A stretch of 64,000 nucleotides of DNA from Dehalococcoidia bacterium (GCA_020853755.1 JADYYG010000043.1:147259-211258); one strand, 5' to 3'. Positions 34,788 to 43,187 are shown, counted from the stretch's first letter. Made by a program: numbers and translations. Notes: generated by a model not told the origin, from the letters alone.

Positions 34788-35318
34788 GTGAACGAACGCT
34801 TGCTGCTTCCCGGCGAATACGCCGTCCTCGGCCTGCTGTCCCTGCGGCCAATGCACGGCTACGACATGCTCTGCTTCCTCGCCGAAGAGGGTCTCGATGC
34901 GGTCTGCCCGGTCGAGCAGAGCACGCTCTACACCTACCTCCGGAACGTCGAAGCGCGTGGACTCGTGAGTTGGACCGAAGCGCGCGTTGGGAACCGCCCA
35001 CCGCGAAAGACCTACGCGCTCACCCCCACCGGTGAGGCCCTTATTGCGGCGTGGCTGCGCCGCCCCGTCGAACGCATGCGCGAAGTCCGGCTCGAATTCC
35101 TCCTCAAGCTGTTCTTCCTCGACCTCACCGACCGCCCGGCGATGAAGCAGTTGCTGGATGAGCAGATTGACGTCTGCCGCGAATACCTCGCCCACGTGAA
35201 GGCGGGGCCACAGGAGTCGCCGTTCCAGCGGCTCGTCGCTCTTTCGAAGACATCAGCTGCCGAGGCCACCCTCGGCTGGCTCGAGTCCCACGCACAAGAC
35301 CTCAAACGGGAGAACTAG
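34788..35318 (+). CDS. PadR-family transcriptional regulator
   Basis: A 176-residue winged-helix regulator. The PadR domain is GEYAVLGLLSLRPMHGYDMLCFLAEEG, with VEQSTLYTYLRNVEARGLVSWTEARVGNRPPRKTYALTPTG. A C-terminal helical Vir/dimer domain follows. GTG start without a ribosome site; TATCCT 8 bases upstream suggests a near-leaderless mRNA. Its stop is 1 base before the modA TTG, so it is cotranscribed with the molybdate transporter and is a candidate regulator of it or of the monooxygenase upstream. Confidence 0.92.
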   Translation: MNERLLLPGEYAVLGLLSLRPMHGYDMLCFLAEEGLDAVCPVEQSTLYTYLRNVEARGLVSWTEARVGNRPPRKTYALTPTGEALIAAWLRRPVERMREVRLEFLLKLFFLDLTDRPAMKQLLDEQIDVCREYLAHVKAGPQESPFQRLVALSKTSAAEATLGWLESHAQDLKREN

Positions 35319-35319
35319 C

Positions 35320-36210
35320 TTGCGACTGTCCCACGGGAGACGCCTCTTCCTCGTCACGATTGCCGCCGTGATAACCATCCTCACCGCCCTCGCCGCGGTG
35401 GCCTGCGGCTCAAGTGACTCGGATAATGAGACCCCGACTGCCGCAGCCTCAGCAACGACCGCCCCGGCAACGGCAGCGGCTTCACCAACCACCGCCCCCG
35501 TGAAGGGCGAGATTATCGTCTTTGCTGCCTCCTCGTTAACGGACGCCTTTAAGGAGGCGGCCACGCAGTTCCAGGCGAAGAACCCCGAGGCCAAGGTCAC
35601 CTTCAACTTCGCCGCAAGCTCGGCCCTCGCAACGCAGATCAACGAGGGCGCGCCCGCAGACGTGTTCGCCAGCGCCGACGCCGCCCAGATGGCTAAGGTC
35701 ACCGAAAAGGGCAACGCCTCAGCCCCCGCCGACTTCGTCACCAACCGGCCGACGGTGATTGTGCCCGCAAGCGGTTCGCCGGTGACCACGTTCGCCGACC
35801 TCGCGAAGCCAGGTGTCCGGCTCGTCCTGGCCGCGCCCGAGGTCCCGATCGGCAAGTACGCGCGTGAGGTGCTGACGAAGGCATCCCAGCCTTCGACCGG
35901 TGTCTCCGCCGACTTCTCGGCGAAGGTTCTCGACAACCTGAAGAGCAACGAAGCGAACGTGCGCGCTGTCCTCTCCAAGGTCCAACTCGGTGAAGCTGAC
36001 GCCGGTATCGTCTACACCACCGACGCCGCGGTCGCCGCCAAAAACGTACGCCTGATCGAGATTCCTGCCGCCTTCAACGTCGTCGCCCGCTACCCGATGG
36101 CGACGATTAAGGCCTCGAAGAACGCAACTGGCGCGGAGGCGTGGGTCGCCTTCATCGCCAGCGCCGAAGGCCAGGCCATCATGGCGAAATATGGCTTCGG
36201 CAAGCCTTGA
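35320..36210 (+). CDS. modA: Molybdate ABC transporter substrate-binding lipoprotein
   Basis: Binds molybdate or tungstate outside the membrane. The signal peptide ends in the lipobox LAAVAC29, making it a lipoprotein, followed by a 30-residue Thr/Ala/Pro-rich linker. The ModA fold begins GEIIVFAASSLTDAFKEAATQFQ. Typical motifs are FNFAASSALATQINEGAPADVFASAD and ADAGIVYTTDA. TTG start, 1 base after the padR stop. First of modABC. Confidence 0.93.
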   Translation: MRLSHGRRLFLVTIAAVITILTALAAVACGSSDSDNETPTAAASATTAPATAAASPTTAPVKGEIIVFAASSLTDAFKEAATQFQAKNPEAKVTFNFAASSALATQINEGAPADVFASADAAQMAKVTEKGNASAPADFVTNRPTVIVPASGSPVTTFADLAKPGVRLVLAAPEVPIGKYAREVLTKASQPSTGVSADFSAKVLDNLKSNEANVRAVLSKVQLGEADAGIVYTTDAAVAAKNVRLIEIPAAFNVVARYPMATIKASKNATGAEAWVAFIASAEGQAIMAKYGFGKP

Positions 36211-36224
36211 TGCGAAAATAGCCC

Positions 36225-37034
36225 GTGCTCAGCACTGACCGGGCTACATCAGTCACCATCCTCGTCCTCGGCCTGGCGTTCGGCGTGTTCTTCCTGCTGC
36301 CGTTCGCCGGGTTGCTGGACAGGGCCATCAATGAACCGCGCACCTGGGAGCTCCTCCGGACGACCCAGGTCCGGCAGGCCCTGATCCTTTCACTCTGGAC
36401 GTCCACGGTTACGGTCACCCTCGCGATCGTCTTTGGGACGCCCATTGCCTACGCACTCGCGCGGGTGCGATTCCCCGGCGTGTCTGTCGTGGATGCCCTC
36501 ATCGACCTGCCGATCGTGCTGCCGCCAACCGTGGCCGGCGTGGCGCTGCTGACCGCCTTCGGCCGCCGGGGCCTGCTCGGGGAACCGATCGAGGAATGGA
36601 CGGGCTTCACCTTCGGCTTTCGAACGACCGCAGTGATCATGGCTCAACTGCTCGTCGCGGCGCCGTTTTACATCCGGGCGGCGAAGAGCGGCTTCGAAGC
36701 CGTCGATGTCCAGGTCGAACGCGTTGCCTACACGCTCGGCGCATCAAGGGTACGGACGTTCTTCCGGATCACCGCTCCCCAGGCGCGGCCAGCCCTCGCT
36801 GCGGGAATCGTCCTCTGCTGGGCCCGGTCTATGGGCGAACTCGGCGCGACGCTCATCTTCGCCGGCAACTTCGAAGGCAAGACCCAGACCATGCCGCTGG
36901 CCGTCATCAGCGCGTTCGAAGGCTCGGCGCTCGGACTCGCCGGCGCAATTGCGCTTTCGCTCATCCTGTTGGGAGTCGCCCTAGCAGTCCTCGTAGGCTT
37001 CCGGCTGGCGACCTCGCGGGCAGCCGCGCGATGA
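36225..37034 (+). CDS. modB: Molybdate ABC transporter permease
   Basis: A 269-residue permease with six hydrophobic segments and the EAA-loop region SGFEAVDVQVERVAYTLGASRVRTFFRITAPQARPALAAG that contacts the ATPase. The sequence LPIVLPPTVAGVALLTAFGRRGLLG is typical of ModB. GTG start 14 bases after modA. The last bases overlap modC as ATGA. Confidence 0.94.
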   Translation: MLSTDRATSVTILVLGLAFGVFFLLPFAGLLDRAINEPRTWELLRTTQVRQALILSLWTSTVTVTLAIVFGTPIAYALARVRFPGVSVVDALIDLPIVLPPTVAGVALLTAFGRRGLLGEPIEEWTGFTFGFRTTAVIMAQLLVAAPFYIRAAKSGFEAVDVQVERVAYTLGASRVRTFFRITAPQARPALAAGIVLCWARSMGELGATLIFAGNFEGKTQTMPLAVISAFEGSALGLAGAIALSLILLGVALAVLVGFRLATSRAAAR

Positions 37035-38140
37035 GCCTCGAGTTCCGCGCCCGCCGCCAACTCGGTGCGTTCGAGTATGAGGCCGAGTTCGCCGCGAACG
37101 ATGAGATCCTCGTGCTCTTCGGGCACTCCGGTGCAGGCAAGAGCCTGACGCTCCAGTTCACGGCCGGTCTGCTGCATCCGAGTGCCGGCCGGATCGCCCT
37201 CGACGGTCACCTCCTGTTCGACTCGGACGCGAAAGTGAACGTGCCGCCGCAGCTCCGGCGGGTCGGCTACGTGGTCCAGGAGTTGGCCCTCTTCGAGCAC
37301 CTGAGCGTCGCCGACAACATCGCCTTCGGGCTGCCGAAGGGAGCGGACCGCGTGCGCAGGGTGGCCGAACTGCTTTCCCTGCTCGACCTTACCGGGTTCG
37401 AAAAGCGAAAGCCACGCACGCTCTCCGGCGGACAGCGCCAGCGGGTCGCACTGGCCCGCGCCATCGCCCGCGAGGCCCCGTTGCTCCTGCTGGATGAGCC
37501 GTTCAGCGCACTCGACGACTCGCTCCGTACCGCGATGCGCAAGGAACTCCTGCGGCTGCGGGCCGAACTTGGCCTGACCATCCTCTTCGTGACCCATGAC
37601 CTGCGCGAGGCCCACTTCCTCGCCGACCGGGTAGCCGTCTTCGACCAGGGGAAGATCCTCCAGCTTGGCCCGCGCGAGGAGATCTTCAAGCGGCCGAACT
37701 CGCGGCGGGTCGCCCAGTTGACGGGCACGGCGAACATCTGGTCCGGAACCGTCACCGCCGCGGGCGAGGGTTTCGTCGCCGCGGAGGTCGAAGGCGCTGC
37801 GTTCCACTCGGCCTGCCGTGAACCGCTGCCGCCCGGGACTCCTGTCGACGTCATGGTGCGCGCCGAGCGCGTGAACCTGCGGCGCGAACCGAGTCCCGAG
37901 GCCAGCGCACGCAACCAGATACTCGTCGACGTGGTTTCGGAGTACGCCTACGGGTCGACGCACACGCTCCACCTCCGCCCGGTAGGGCCAGGTCCCGAGA
38001 TGGAAGTGGAAATCGCCGCGCGGCCCTACGAAGTGCTCGGCATCGCGGGCCGCAAGCGTTTCACGGTCGAAATCGTCCCTGCGGACATCCACATCGTCGC
38101 GGCCGGTCAGGCGCGAGGTTCGACCCAGAACACCGGGTAG
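37031..38140 (+). CDS. modC: Molybdate ABC transporter ATP-binding protein
   Basis: A 369-residue ATPase with Walker A GHSGAGKS, signature LSGGQRQRVALARA, Walker B LLLLDEPFSALDD and H-loop VTHDLREA. The last 120 residues form the MOP/TOBE-like oxyanion-sensing domain. The start is fixed by the ATGA overlap with modB. Its 3' end overlaps the convergent nitroreductase gene by 34 bases. The uptake system fits a need for molybdopterin enzymes. Confidence 0.94.
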   Translation: MSLEFRARRQLGAFEYEAEFAANDEILVLFGHSGAGKSLTLQFTAGLLHPSAGRIALDGHLLFDSDAKVNVPPQLRRVGYVVQELALFEHLSVADNIAFGLPKGADRVRRVAELLSLLDLTGFEKRKPRTLSGGQRQRVALARAIAREAPLLLLDEPFSALDDSLRTAMRKELLRLRAELGLTILFVTHDLREAHFLADRVAVFDQGKILQLGPREEIFKRPNSRRVAQLTGTANIWSGTVTAAGEGFVAAEVEGAAFHSACREPLPPGTPVDVMVRAERVNLRREPSPEASARNQILVDVVSEYAYGSTHTLHLRPVGPGPEMEVEIAARPYEVLGIAGRKRFTVEIVPADIHIVAAGQARGSTQNTG

Positions 38141-38634
38141 TCCGCGGCAACCGCCTCGAACTCCTCGACAGGCGCATCAACGGCCACCGGGATGTGCGGC
38201 CGCCCGCCCGGGGCCAATTCGAGATACCGCTTGAGCAGCGGCGCGCGCTCCTCGACGGCAACCTCAGTAAGGTGCACCAGCCTGCGCCGGCCGTGCTTCA
38301 AGACGACGTCGTACCCGGCCGCCTCTGCGTTTCGCACCCAGTCGACCTTCGGGCCGAGCATCGAGACGAGGTATTCGCGGCCATCCTTTTTCGCGAGGAC
38401 GAGGACGGTCGACGTTGGCCGGCCGCTTTTCCTGCCCGGCACTTCAAGCGTGACCATGCCGAACGCAGGCACGCCAAGGGCGGCGAACCGTCCCATGGTC
38501 CGGTTTGTGGCCTTGCCGAACCGAGTTGGCCGGCCATCCCGGTACCACGTTTCGATGGGGAGGCGCGTCCATGCGAAGACGAACGCCCCGGCGACCACAG
38601 CCAGCAGGGCCGCCACTTTCAGGAATCGCAACAT
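38107..38634 (-). CDS. Deazaflavin (F420)-dependent nitroreductase-family protein
   Basis: A 175-residue protein with one N-terminal membrane helix (LKVAALLAVVAGAFVFAW) and a split-barrel domain. The latter has ALGVPAFGMVTLEVPGRKSGRPTSTVLVLAKKDGREYLVSMLGPKVDWVRNAEAAG, the DUF385/Ddn pattern in which GRKSGxxR and the W-x-x-N motif line the F420 pocket. Activity on quinones or nitro compounds is known for the family. GGAGGG lies before the ATG. It overlaps modC tail-to-tail by 34 bases. Confidence 0.88.
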   Translation of the reverse strand: MLRFLKVAALLAVVAGAFVFAWTRLPIETWYRDGRPTRFGKATNRTMGRFAALGVPAFGMVTLEVPGRKSGRPTSTVLVLAKKDGREYLVSMLGPKVDWVRNAEAAGYDVVLKHGRRRLVHLTEVAVEERAPLLKRYLELAPGGRPHIPVAVDAPVEEFEAVAADYPVFWVEPRA

Positions 38635-38826
38635 GCCGCACCCTCCGCGACTATCGTCGCGCCGAGCGGGCCGCAGGTCAGGGACCAATCGGGGTAGGGA
38701 TGAGAGGCCCAATGGGCGGCGCCGGCCGGGAGGACCCTCGGGCGCTTGCGCGATGGGTGCATACTTTGACCCGTGCCGCACCTATCTGCTCTCGAAGTGT
38801 GAGCAAGAACATTCGAGGTTCGAGCA

Positions 38827-39861
38827 ATGGGCCCGGGGAATCCGCTCCAGTACACCCGCTCCCGCGATGGGACCAGGATCGCCTGGCAGGATGTCGGTTC
38901 TGGGCCAGCCATCCTCGTCGTCCCATCCTGGCCGTCGACCCTGGCCACGCAAACCTGGCGATGGTTCGTCCAACGGGTCTGGCAAGGACGGACGGTGGTT
39001 TACGATAGGCGAGGCTTCGGCGCCTCGGACTGGGGCGTTGAACACAGCGTCGATCGTTACGTTGAGGACGTGGAGGCCGTTGCCGATGCGGCGGGCCTCG
39101 AACGCCTGGTGATCTACGCCATCGCCAACGGCAGCGCAGAGGCGGTGACGCTGGCGGCACGGAGCCAACGGGTCACCAGGATGCTGCTGGCCGAACCCGC
39201 TCTCCATCCGGAGAAGGAGCAGCACTCGGAAGAAGCCGCGCTGGTGGCCATGATCGACGGGGACTTTCGCATGTTCTGGAGCGCGATGGCCCAGTGGATC
39301 TTGGGCTGGGGATCTCCGGGACCGGTGGGTGCCCTCGTGGATCGCTATCTCGCGGCCACGAACCCGGACGACATTCGGGCGTTTCTGGCGATGCACTACA
39401 GCCAGGTCAACCTCAGGCCCCTGGCGCCGATGGTGCGGGCCGATTGCCTGATCTTCCACAACGCGGCCACGTCCCGCTCGCCGAGCGGCCCCGCGGAGGA
39501 ACTCGCGCGGCTCATCCCGAACGCCCGGCTCCTCCTCGGCCGCGAACGAAAGGGTTGGGCAACTCACGGCGAGGCCGAGATGCTCAGAAACTTCCTTGGC
39601 GGGTCAAGGCTGGTCAATGAATCGGTGGACGACCACGGCCCAACGGTGTCTCACGGCATAGCTCACACCGGCCTCACCCCCCGCGAGGTCGAGATTCTCG
39701 AGGCCCTCAGAACTGGGAAGACCAACGAAGAACTCGCCGAGCAGTTCACCCTGAGCAAGGCCACGGTCGCCCGCCACCTGGCGAACATCTACGGGAAACT
39801 CGGCGTCCGGAACCGTGTCGAGGCGACCAACTGGGCGGCGCAGCAGGCGAAGCAGGGGTAG
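38827..39861 (+). CDS. LuxR-type regulator fused to a degenerate alpha/beta-hydrolase domain
   Basis: A 344-residue protein. Residues 8-265 form an alpha/beta-hydrolase fold beginning RSRDGTRIAWQDVGSGPAILVVPSWPS. The C-terminal 66 residues are a LuxR HTH (LTPREVEILEALRTGKTNEELAEQFTLSKATVARHLANIYGKLGV). In the nucleophile elbow GxSxG the family serine is replaced by alanine: A98-I-A100-N-G102. The domain therefore looks non-catalytic and may act as a ligand sensor. It is divergent from the nitroreductase, with a 192-base gap that shows no clear promoter. Target genes are unknown. Confidence 0.9.
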   Translation: MGPGNPLQYTRSRDGTRIAWQDVGSGPAILVVPSWPSTLATQTWRWFVQRVWQGRTVVYDRRGFGASDWGVEHSVDRYVEDVEAVADAAGLERLVIYAIANGSAEAVTLAARSQRVTRMLLAEPALHPEKEQHSEEAALVAMIDGDFRMFWSAMAQWILGWGSPGPVGALVDRYLAATNPDDIRAFLAMHYSQVNLRPLAPMVRADCLIFHNAATSRSPSGPAEELARLIPNARLLLGRERKGWATHGEAEMLRNFLGGSRLVNESVDDHGPTVSHGIAHTGLTPREVEILEALRTGKTNEELAEQFTLSKATVARHLANIYGKLGVRNRVEATNWAAQQAKQG

Positions 39862-39881
39862 GAGTGGGGATCCGGGAGGAC

Positions 39882-39902
39882 GAACCCGCCCGCCGCGGGT
39901 TC
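39882..39902. terminator. Possible terminator hairpin
   Basis: An 8-bp stem GAACCCGC/GCGGGTTC with a 5-base loop between the LuxR-type gene and the tRNA. There is no T-tract on either side, so it is a weak candidate. Confidence 0.35.
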
Positions 39903-39913
39903 CGGAAGCGTGG

Positions 39914-39990
39914 TGGTAGCGCGTAGGGGATTCGAACCCCTGATCTCCGCCTTGAAAGGGCGGCGTCCTGGGCCTCTAGACGAACGCGCC
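39914..39990 (-). tRNA. tRNA-Glu (anticodon TTC), CCA encoded
   Basis: The minus strand gives the 7-bp acceptor GGCGCGT/ACGCGCT, D-arm GTCTAGAGGCCCAGGAC, anticodon stem-loop with CTTTCAA (anticodon TTC), T-arm AGGGGTTCGAATCCCCT and a terminal ACCA. The first acceptor pair is G-T. All arms pair; the identity is glutamate. Confidence 0.96.
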
Positions 39991-40348
39991 GCGAAGCAAC
40001 AGCCTAGCATCCGCCCGCACTTAGCCGCCACTCAACCCCGAGTGGCCAAAGAGGGCCCGCAAGTCCCCCGATTGTTGCCCTTCCGGGCCATCTCCACCCA
40101 TACCCGCCCGGCCATGCTTTGGGCGTGGCTGCGACGGCGGCCGCACGGACGACGCCGATGCCGGTCACTCCGGCACGTGTTTCAGCATCCCTCGCTGGTT
40201 GCGGTCGTCCCCCAGGCAACCACGGCCGGTTTCGTGCTTCCCGGCCTGCCTGGTTCGCCCGGACGGGTTCCCGTCCACCGCGCGGGCGGCCGCCGTCGAG
40301 CCCTTATTCGCGCCTGCAAATGCAGCCCGCGGTGCCGGCGGAAAGCCG
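39991..40348. other. Gene-free 358-base GC-rich region with several complementary segments
   Basis: No reading frame here looks coding. On the minus strand, GACGGG/CCCGTC, CCAGGC/GCCTGG enclosing GGCCGG/CCGGCC, GCCGG/CCGGC and, near the tRNA end, GCCACTC/GAGTGGC can form successive stems between 40022 and 40300. It follows ccdA and precedes tRNA-Glu on the same strand. It could be an unrecognised structured RNA or ccdA 3' sequence. I found no match to RNase P, tmRNA, SRP or common riboswitch cores by eye. Confidence 0.4.
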
Positions 40349-41362
40349 CTATAGCCCCTGGTTGAAGTCGGCGAACGAGAAGTAGTCGTTCAGGCCAGTC
40401 AGCCGCCCCGAAATCAGCAGGACGCCCACCGCGATGAGCATTACGCCGCTCAGCACTTCGATGACCGGTGTGTAGGGCTGGATGCGCTTCATGAAGCGGT
40501 TAACATCGGAAATGGCGAGCCCGGCGATGAGGAACGGGATGCTGAGCCCAAGCGCGTACCAGACCAGGAGGAACGTCCCGCGGGCGGCGCCCCCAGAGTC
40601 CGCCGCGAGGGTCAGGATGCTCCCGAGGATCGGTCCCACGCAGGGCGTCCAGCCCAGCCCGAACGCGCCGCCCACGAACGCCGACCGGAGGTAACCCACG
40701 GGCCGGTTCGTGGCCACGCGCACTTCGAAGGTTCGAGCGAACAGGTGCAACTGGAGATAGCCGGCAAACCGAAGCCAGACCGCGACCATCACGAATGCCA
40801 GCAACGCGAGCCGGATGTTATCGCCCTTGATGCCGCCGACCTGGGCGAGGAAGAAGAAGACTGCAGTCAGCGCGAGCAGTAACAGACCCGAGCGGAGTGG
40901 ATCGCTGCGGCCTCGCGGCGGGACGACAAGGACCCCCATCAGGACCAGGATGGCCCCGGCGATGTCGCCGAGTTCGCGCTTGCTATCGACGAGGAAGTAG
41001 GAGCCGAGCAGGCCAGCGACGGCGCCGAGGGCGATGAAAACGATGGAGAGGCCCGTGACAAACGCGACGGCGTGGGTAAAGGTCACGCGCCGGTCGGCGG
41101 TGAAGTTCCCGTTCTGGATGCTCGAGCCGGAGATCTGGGCAATGAAGATGGGCACCATCGGCAGGACACAGGGCGAGATGAACGAAAGCACGCCTGCAGA
41201 GAAGGCGAGGAAGGGCCCGGCTGGCCCCTCGAGGTTGAAGCTCGAACTCGTGAACGGGCCGACGGCGAAAGCGGCGACCGGAATCAGCGCGAGGACCGCG
41301 AAGATGAGGTAGAGCGTGCGGCGCGAGCCCACGGGCCGGCCGGCGGCTCGATGCGTAGCCAT
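40349..41362 (-). CDS. ccdA: CcdA/DsbD-type transmembrane thiol transporter (cytochrome c biogenesis)
   Basis: A 337-residue membrane protein moving reducing equivalents across the membrane. The two conserved Cys-Pro motifs are FISPC65VLPMVP and GWTPCVGPILG. About eight hydrophobic segments are seen, two more than minimal CcdA. The extra ones lie in the central part (GAILVLMGVLVVPP, SGLLLLALTAVFFFL) between the two Cys motifs, an insertion. No cytochrome c maturation gene is adjacent. The ATG at 41362 gives a basic N-terminus followed by the first helix. Confidence 0.9.
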   Translation of the reverse strand: MATHRAAGRPVGSRRTLYLIFAVLALIPVAAFAVGPFTSSSFNLEGPAGPFLAFSAGVLSFISPCVLPMVPIFIAQISGSSIQNGNFTADRRVTFTHAVAFVTGLSIVFIALGAVAGLLGSYFLVDSKRELGDIAGAILVLMGVLVVPPRGRSDPLRSGLLLLALTAVFFFLAQVGGIKGDNIRLALLAFVMVAVWLRFAGYLQLHLFARTFEVRVATNRPVGYLRSAFVGGAFGLGWTPCVGPILGSILTLAADSGGAARGTFLLVWYALGLSIPFLIAGLAISDVNRFMKRIQPYTPVIEVLSGVMLIAVGVLLISGRLTGLNDYFSFADFNQGL

Positions 41363-41411
41363 CAGTTCGAATGGTACCCGGTGAGTCGTCCACGTTCAGT
41401 GACGAAAGTAA

Positions 41412-41657
41412 TCATCGGAACGGGTTTTCATCGGGGTCGCGCGATGGTTCCGGTTCGCTGTCGAAGCCGAGAAGCCGGAGGCGCGCCGCATCGTAACGTT
41501 CCTTCGCCCGTGCCTCCCGGTTGAGGAGTCCCTTCAACTGGTCAGGCTTCGGCCTCTCATCGCCAAGAAACACTCGGTGGAGGTGATCGAGTTGCCGGGA
41601 CCAGGCCTCCCAGGCCTCCCGGTAAAGCTGCGCGGTTGATTCATCGGCAAGCGCCAT
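41412..41657 (-). CDS. Small conserved-looking charged protein
   Basis: An 81-residue soluble helical protein (LYREAWEAWSRQLDHLHRVFLGDERPKPDQLKGLLNREARAKERYDAARLRLLG) with a short acidic C-terminal tail. I do not recognise a function. It sits 49 bases upstream of ccdA on the same strand and could be cotranscribed. Confidence 0.65.
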   Translation of the reverse strand: MALADESTAQLYREAWEAWSRQLDHLHRVFLGDERPKPDQLKGLLNREARAKERYDAARLRLLGFDSEPEPSRDPDENPFR

Positions 41658-41719
41658 GCCACCCTCCTACCGAGGTGCGAACTGCTCGTGATGGTACGCA
41701 ATCCGTCGCCCGCCAGACA

Positions 41720-41747
41720 GCGAAAGAGCAGGCCGGCTGGCCTGCTC
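41720..41747 (-). terminator. Terminator of tRNA-Glu(CTC)
   Basis: A perfect 9-bp stem GAGCAGGCC/GGCCTGCTC with a 4-base loop, followed on the minus strand by TTTCGC. It lies 13 bases after the tRNA. Confidence 0.8.
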
Positions 41748-41760
41748 ATGTTGGTGGTGC

Positions 41761-41837
41761 TGGTAGCGCATAGGGGATTCGAACCCCTGATCTCCGCCTT
41801 GAGAGGGCGGTGTCCTAGGCCACTAGACGAATGCGCC
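41761..41837 (-). tRNA. tRNA-Glu (anticodon CTC), CCA encoded
   Basis: The minus strand reads GGCGCAT...ATGCGCT with D-arm GTCTAGTGGCCTAGGAC, anticodon loop CTCTCAA (anticodon CTC), T-arm AGGGGTTCGAATCCCCT and ACCA. It is nearly identical to the tRNA at 39914 apart from acceptor, D-arm and anticodon changes, so the two probably arose by duplication. Confidence 0.96.
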
Positions 41838-41849
41838 GTATCTATCAGA

Positions 41850-43187
41850 ATAGCCAGATTCGGGCTCACCGGGCAAGGAGCAGCGGCCCGCGGACGGGAA
41901 GCGACGCTGCTCCTCCTCTGCGCAGTTCTCGCGCTGTCCGTGGCCTGCTCGAGCGGCGGAGACACACAGGCATCCGGCGGGCCATTACCGCCGGACCTCC
42001 AGGCCGTCCTCGAACAGGTGGCGGCTCTCCGAGGCCTGCCGGCGCCGGATGGTGTCCGGGCCGCCGCGATCACCCGCGAAGAGATCCCGGAGGCGCTCAA
42101 GGCAACCCTCACCGGGACTGACCGCACCGCCTTCGCCCACCTGACTACGCTCTACCGGCTGCTCGGCCACCTCGGGCCGAACGAGACGTACGAGGACGCC
42201 TATTTCGGGTTCGCCGGGAACAACCTCATCGGCTTCTACGCCCCTTCACAGCGAACGCTCTACATCGTCACCGTCGACGGCAAGACCGTTGACTTCGCTT
42301 CACTCGGCACGCTGGAACGGTCGACCATCGCCCACGAGCTTACCCACGCGCTGCAGGACGGCAGCTTCGACGTTCAGAAGCTGTTCGCGGGCGCGGCGGA
42401 CGACCTCGACTGGAGCCTCGCCCTTAACTCGGTGCTCGAAGGCGACGCGGTGAACGTTGAAGGACTCTGGACCCGCGACCACGCCGTCGAGCCCGGCGGG
42501 CAGCGCGCCAGCTCGGGAGGCAGCATGCTGCCGGGGCCTGGCAGCGCCTCCGACCGGGGTGCGGCTGCACCACAACTGGCATCGGCGCCGGCTTCGGTCG
42601 AACGCGAGTTCCGCTTCCCGTACACGACGGGCGTCGAATGGGTGAGCATTGTCCGCAGCCGGTCCGGCAATCAGCCCATCGACGCCGCACTTGGGGGCAG
42701 GCGGCTGACCACCGCCGAGGTCATCCATCCCGACCTCTTCGAATCTGGCTTCGAACCTCAGCAGGTGAGCCTGCCGGACATTTCCGGGCGGCTCGGAAGC
42801 GGGTGGAAACACGAATCGGGCGGCGCATTCGGCGAGTTCCAGCTTCGAAACTACCTGCAGCTGCGCCTTACCGCGCTCCCGGCCACGCAGGCTGCGGCTG
42901 GCTGGTTCGGCGACCGTTATGACGTCTACACGAACGGCGCCGAAGCAGTCGCCGCATTCCGAATCCGCTTCTCCTCTGCGAACGATGCGGTCGAGTTCAG
43001 GGCGGCGCAGGTTGACTTCTTTGCCGCAGCGAACGCCGTTGTTACCAACGGCACTGCCGTGACCGCAGTGTTCCCCGGCGGCCAAACGACCGTTCGCGCA
43101 GATACTGCCGGCCCGGATGTGCTCTTCGTGATTGGCTCGTCCCGGGCCGCCGCGGAGGCCGCACTCTCCGCCCTGTCCGAACGGTAG
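41850..43187 (+). CDS. Putative zinc metalloprotease lipoprotein (HExxH), start uncertain
   Basis: A secreted lipoprotein of about 445 residues. A hydrophobic stretch LLLLCAVLALSVAC ends in a lipobox. The peptidase part has AHELTHALQDGSFD with the zinc-binding HExxH and a following EGDAV that may give the third ligand. The C-terminal half is beta-rich without a known name. No ATG, GTG or TTG exists in frame between the antisense tRNA and the signal sequence. I mark an ATA at 41850 (ATC at 41844 also possible); ATG codons further upstream lie inside or beyond the tRNA, where the translation is just antisense tRNA. The protein itself is clearly coding. Confidence 0.75.
   Translation: MARFGLTGQGAAARGREATLLLLCAVLALSVACSSGGDTQASGGPLPPDLQAVLEQVAALRGLPAPDGVRAAAITREEIPEALKATLTGTDRTAFAHLTTLYRLLGHLGPNETYEDAYFGFAGNNLIGFYAPSQRTLYIVTVDGKTVDFASLGTLERSTIAHELTHALQDGSFDVQKLFAGAADDLDWSLALNSVLEGDAVNVEGLWTRDHAVEPGGQRASSGGSMLPGPGSASDRGAAAPQLASAPASVEREFRFPYTTGVEWVSIVRSRSGNQPIDAALGGRRLTTAEVIHPDLFESGFEPQQVSLPDISGRLGSGWKHESGGAFGEFQLRNYLQLRLTALPATQAAAGWFGDRYDVYTNGAEAVAAFRIRFSSANDAVEFRAAQVDFFAAANAVVTNGTAVTAVFPGGQTTVRADTAGPDVLFVIGSSRAAAEAALSALSER

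Noticed and set aside
40120..40260. SRP RNA in the gap before tRNA-Glu
   Set aside because: ACCAGGCAGGCCGGGAAGCA resembles the SRP apical loop loosely, but the invariant AGCAG and the second strand of the internal loop are missing.
40030..40348. Cobalamin riboswitch in the same gap
   Set aside because: The GGGAAC stretch is present, but no GCCACTG box or conserved core could be matched, and no B12 gene lies downstream.
39910..40365. Plus-strand frame of 151 codons over the first tRNA
   Set aside because: Starts with the same antisense-tRNA peptide and continues as Arg/Pro-rich noise opposite the ccdA end.
41688..41837. Upstream extension of the metalloprotease reading frame through the tRNA region
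   Set aside because: The peptide is the antisense translation of tRNA-Glu (the well-known HRGFEPLISAL pattern), not protein sequence.
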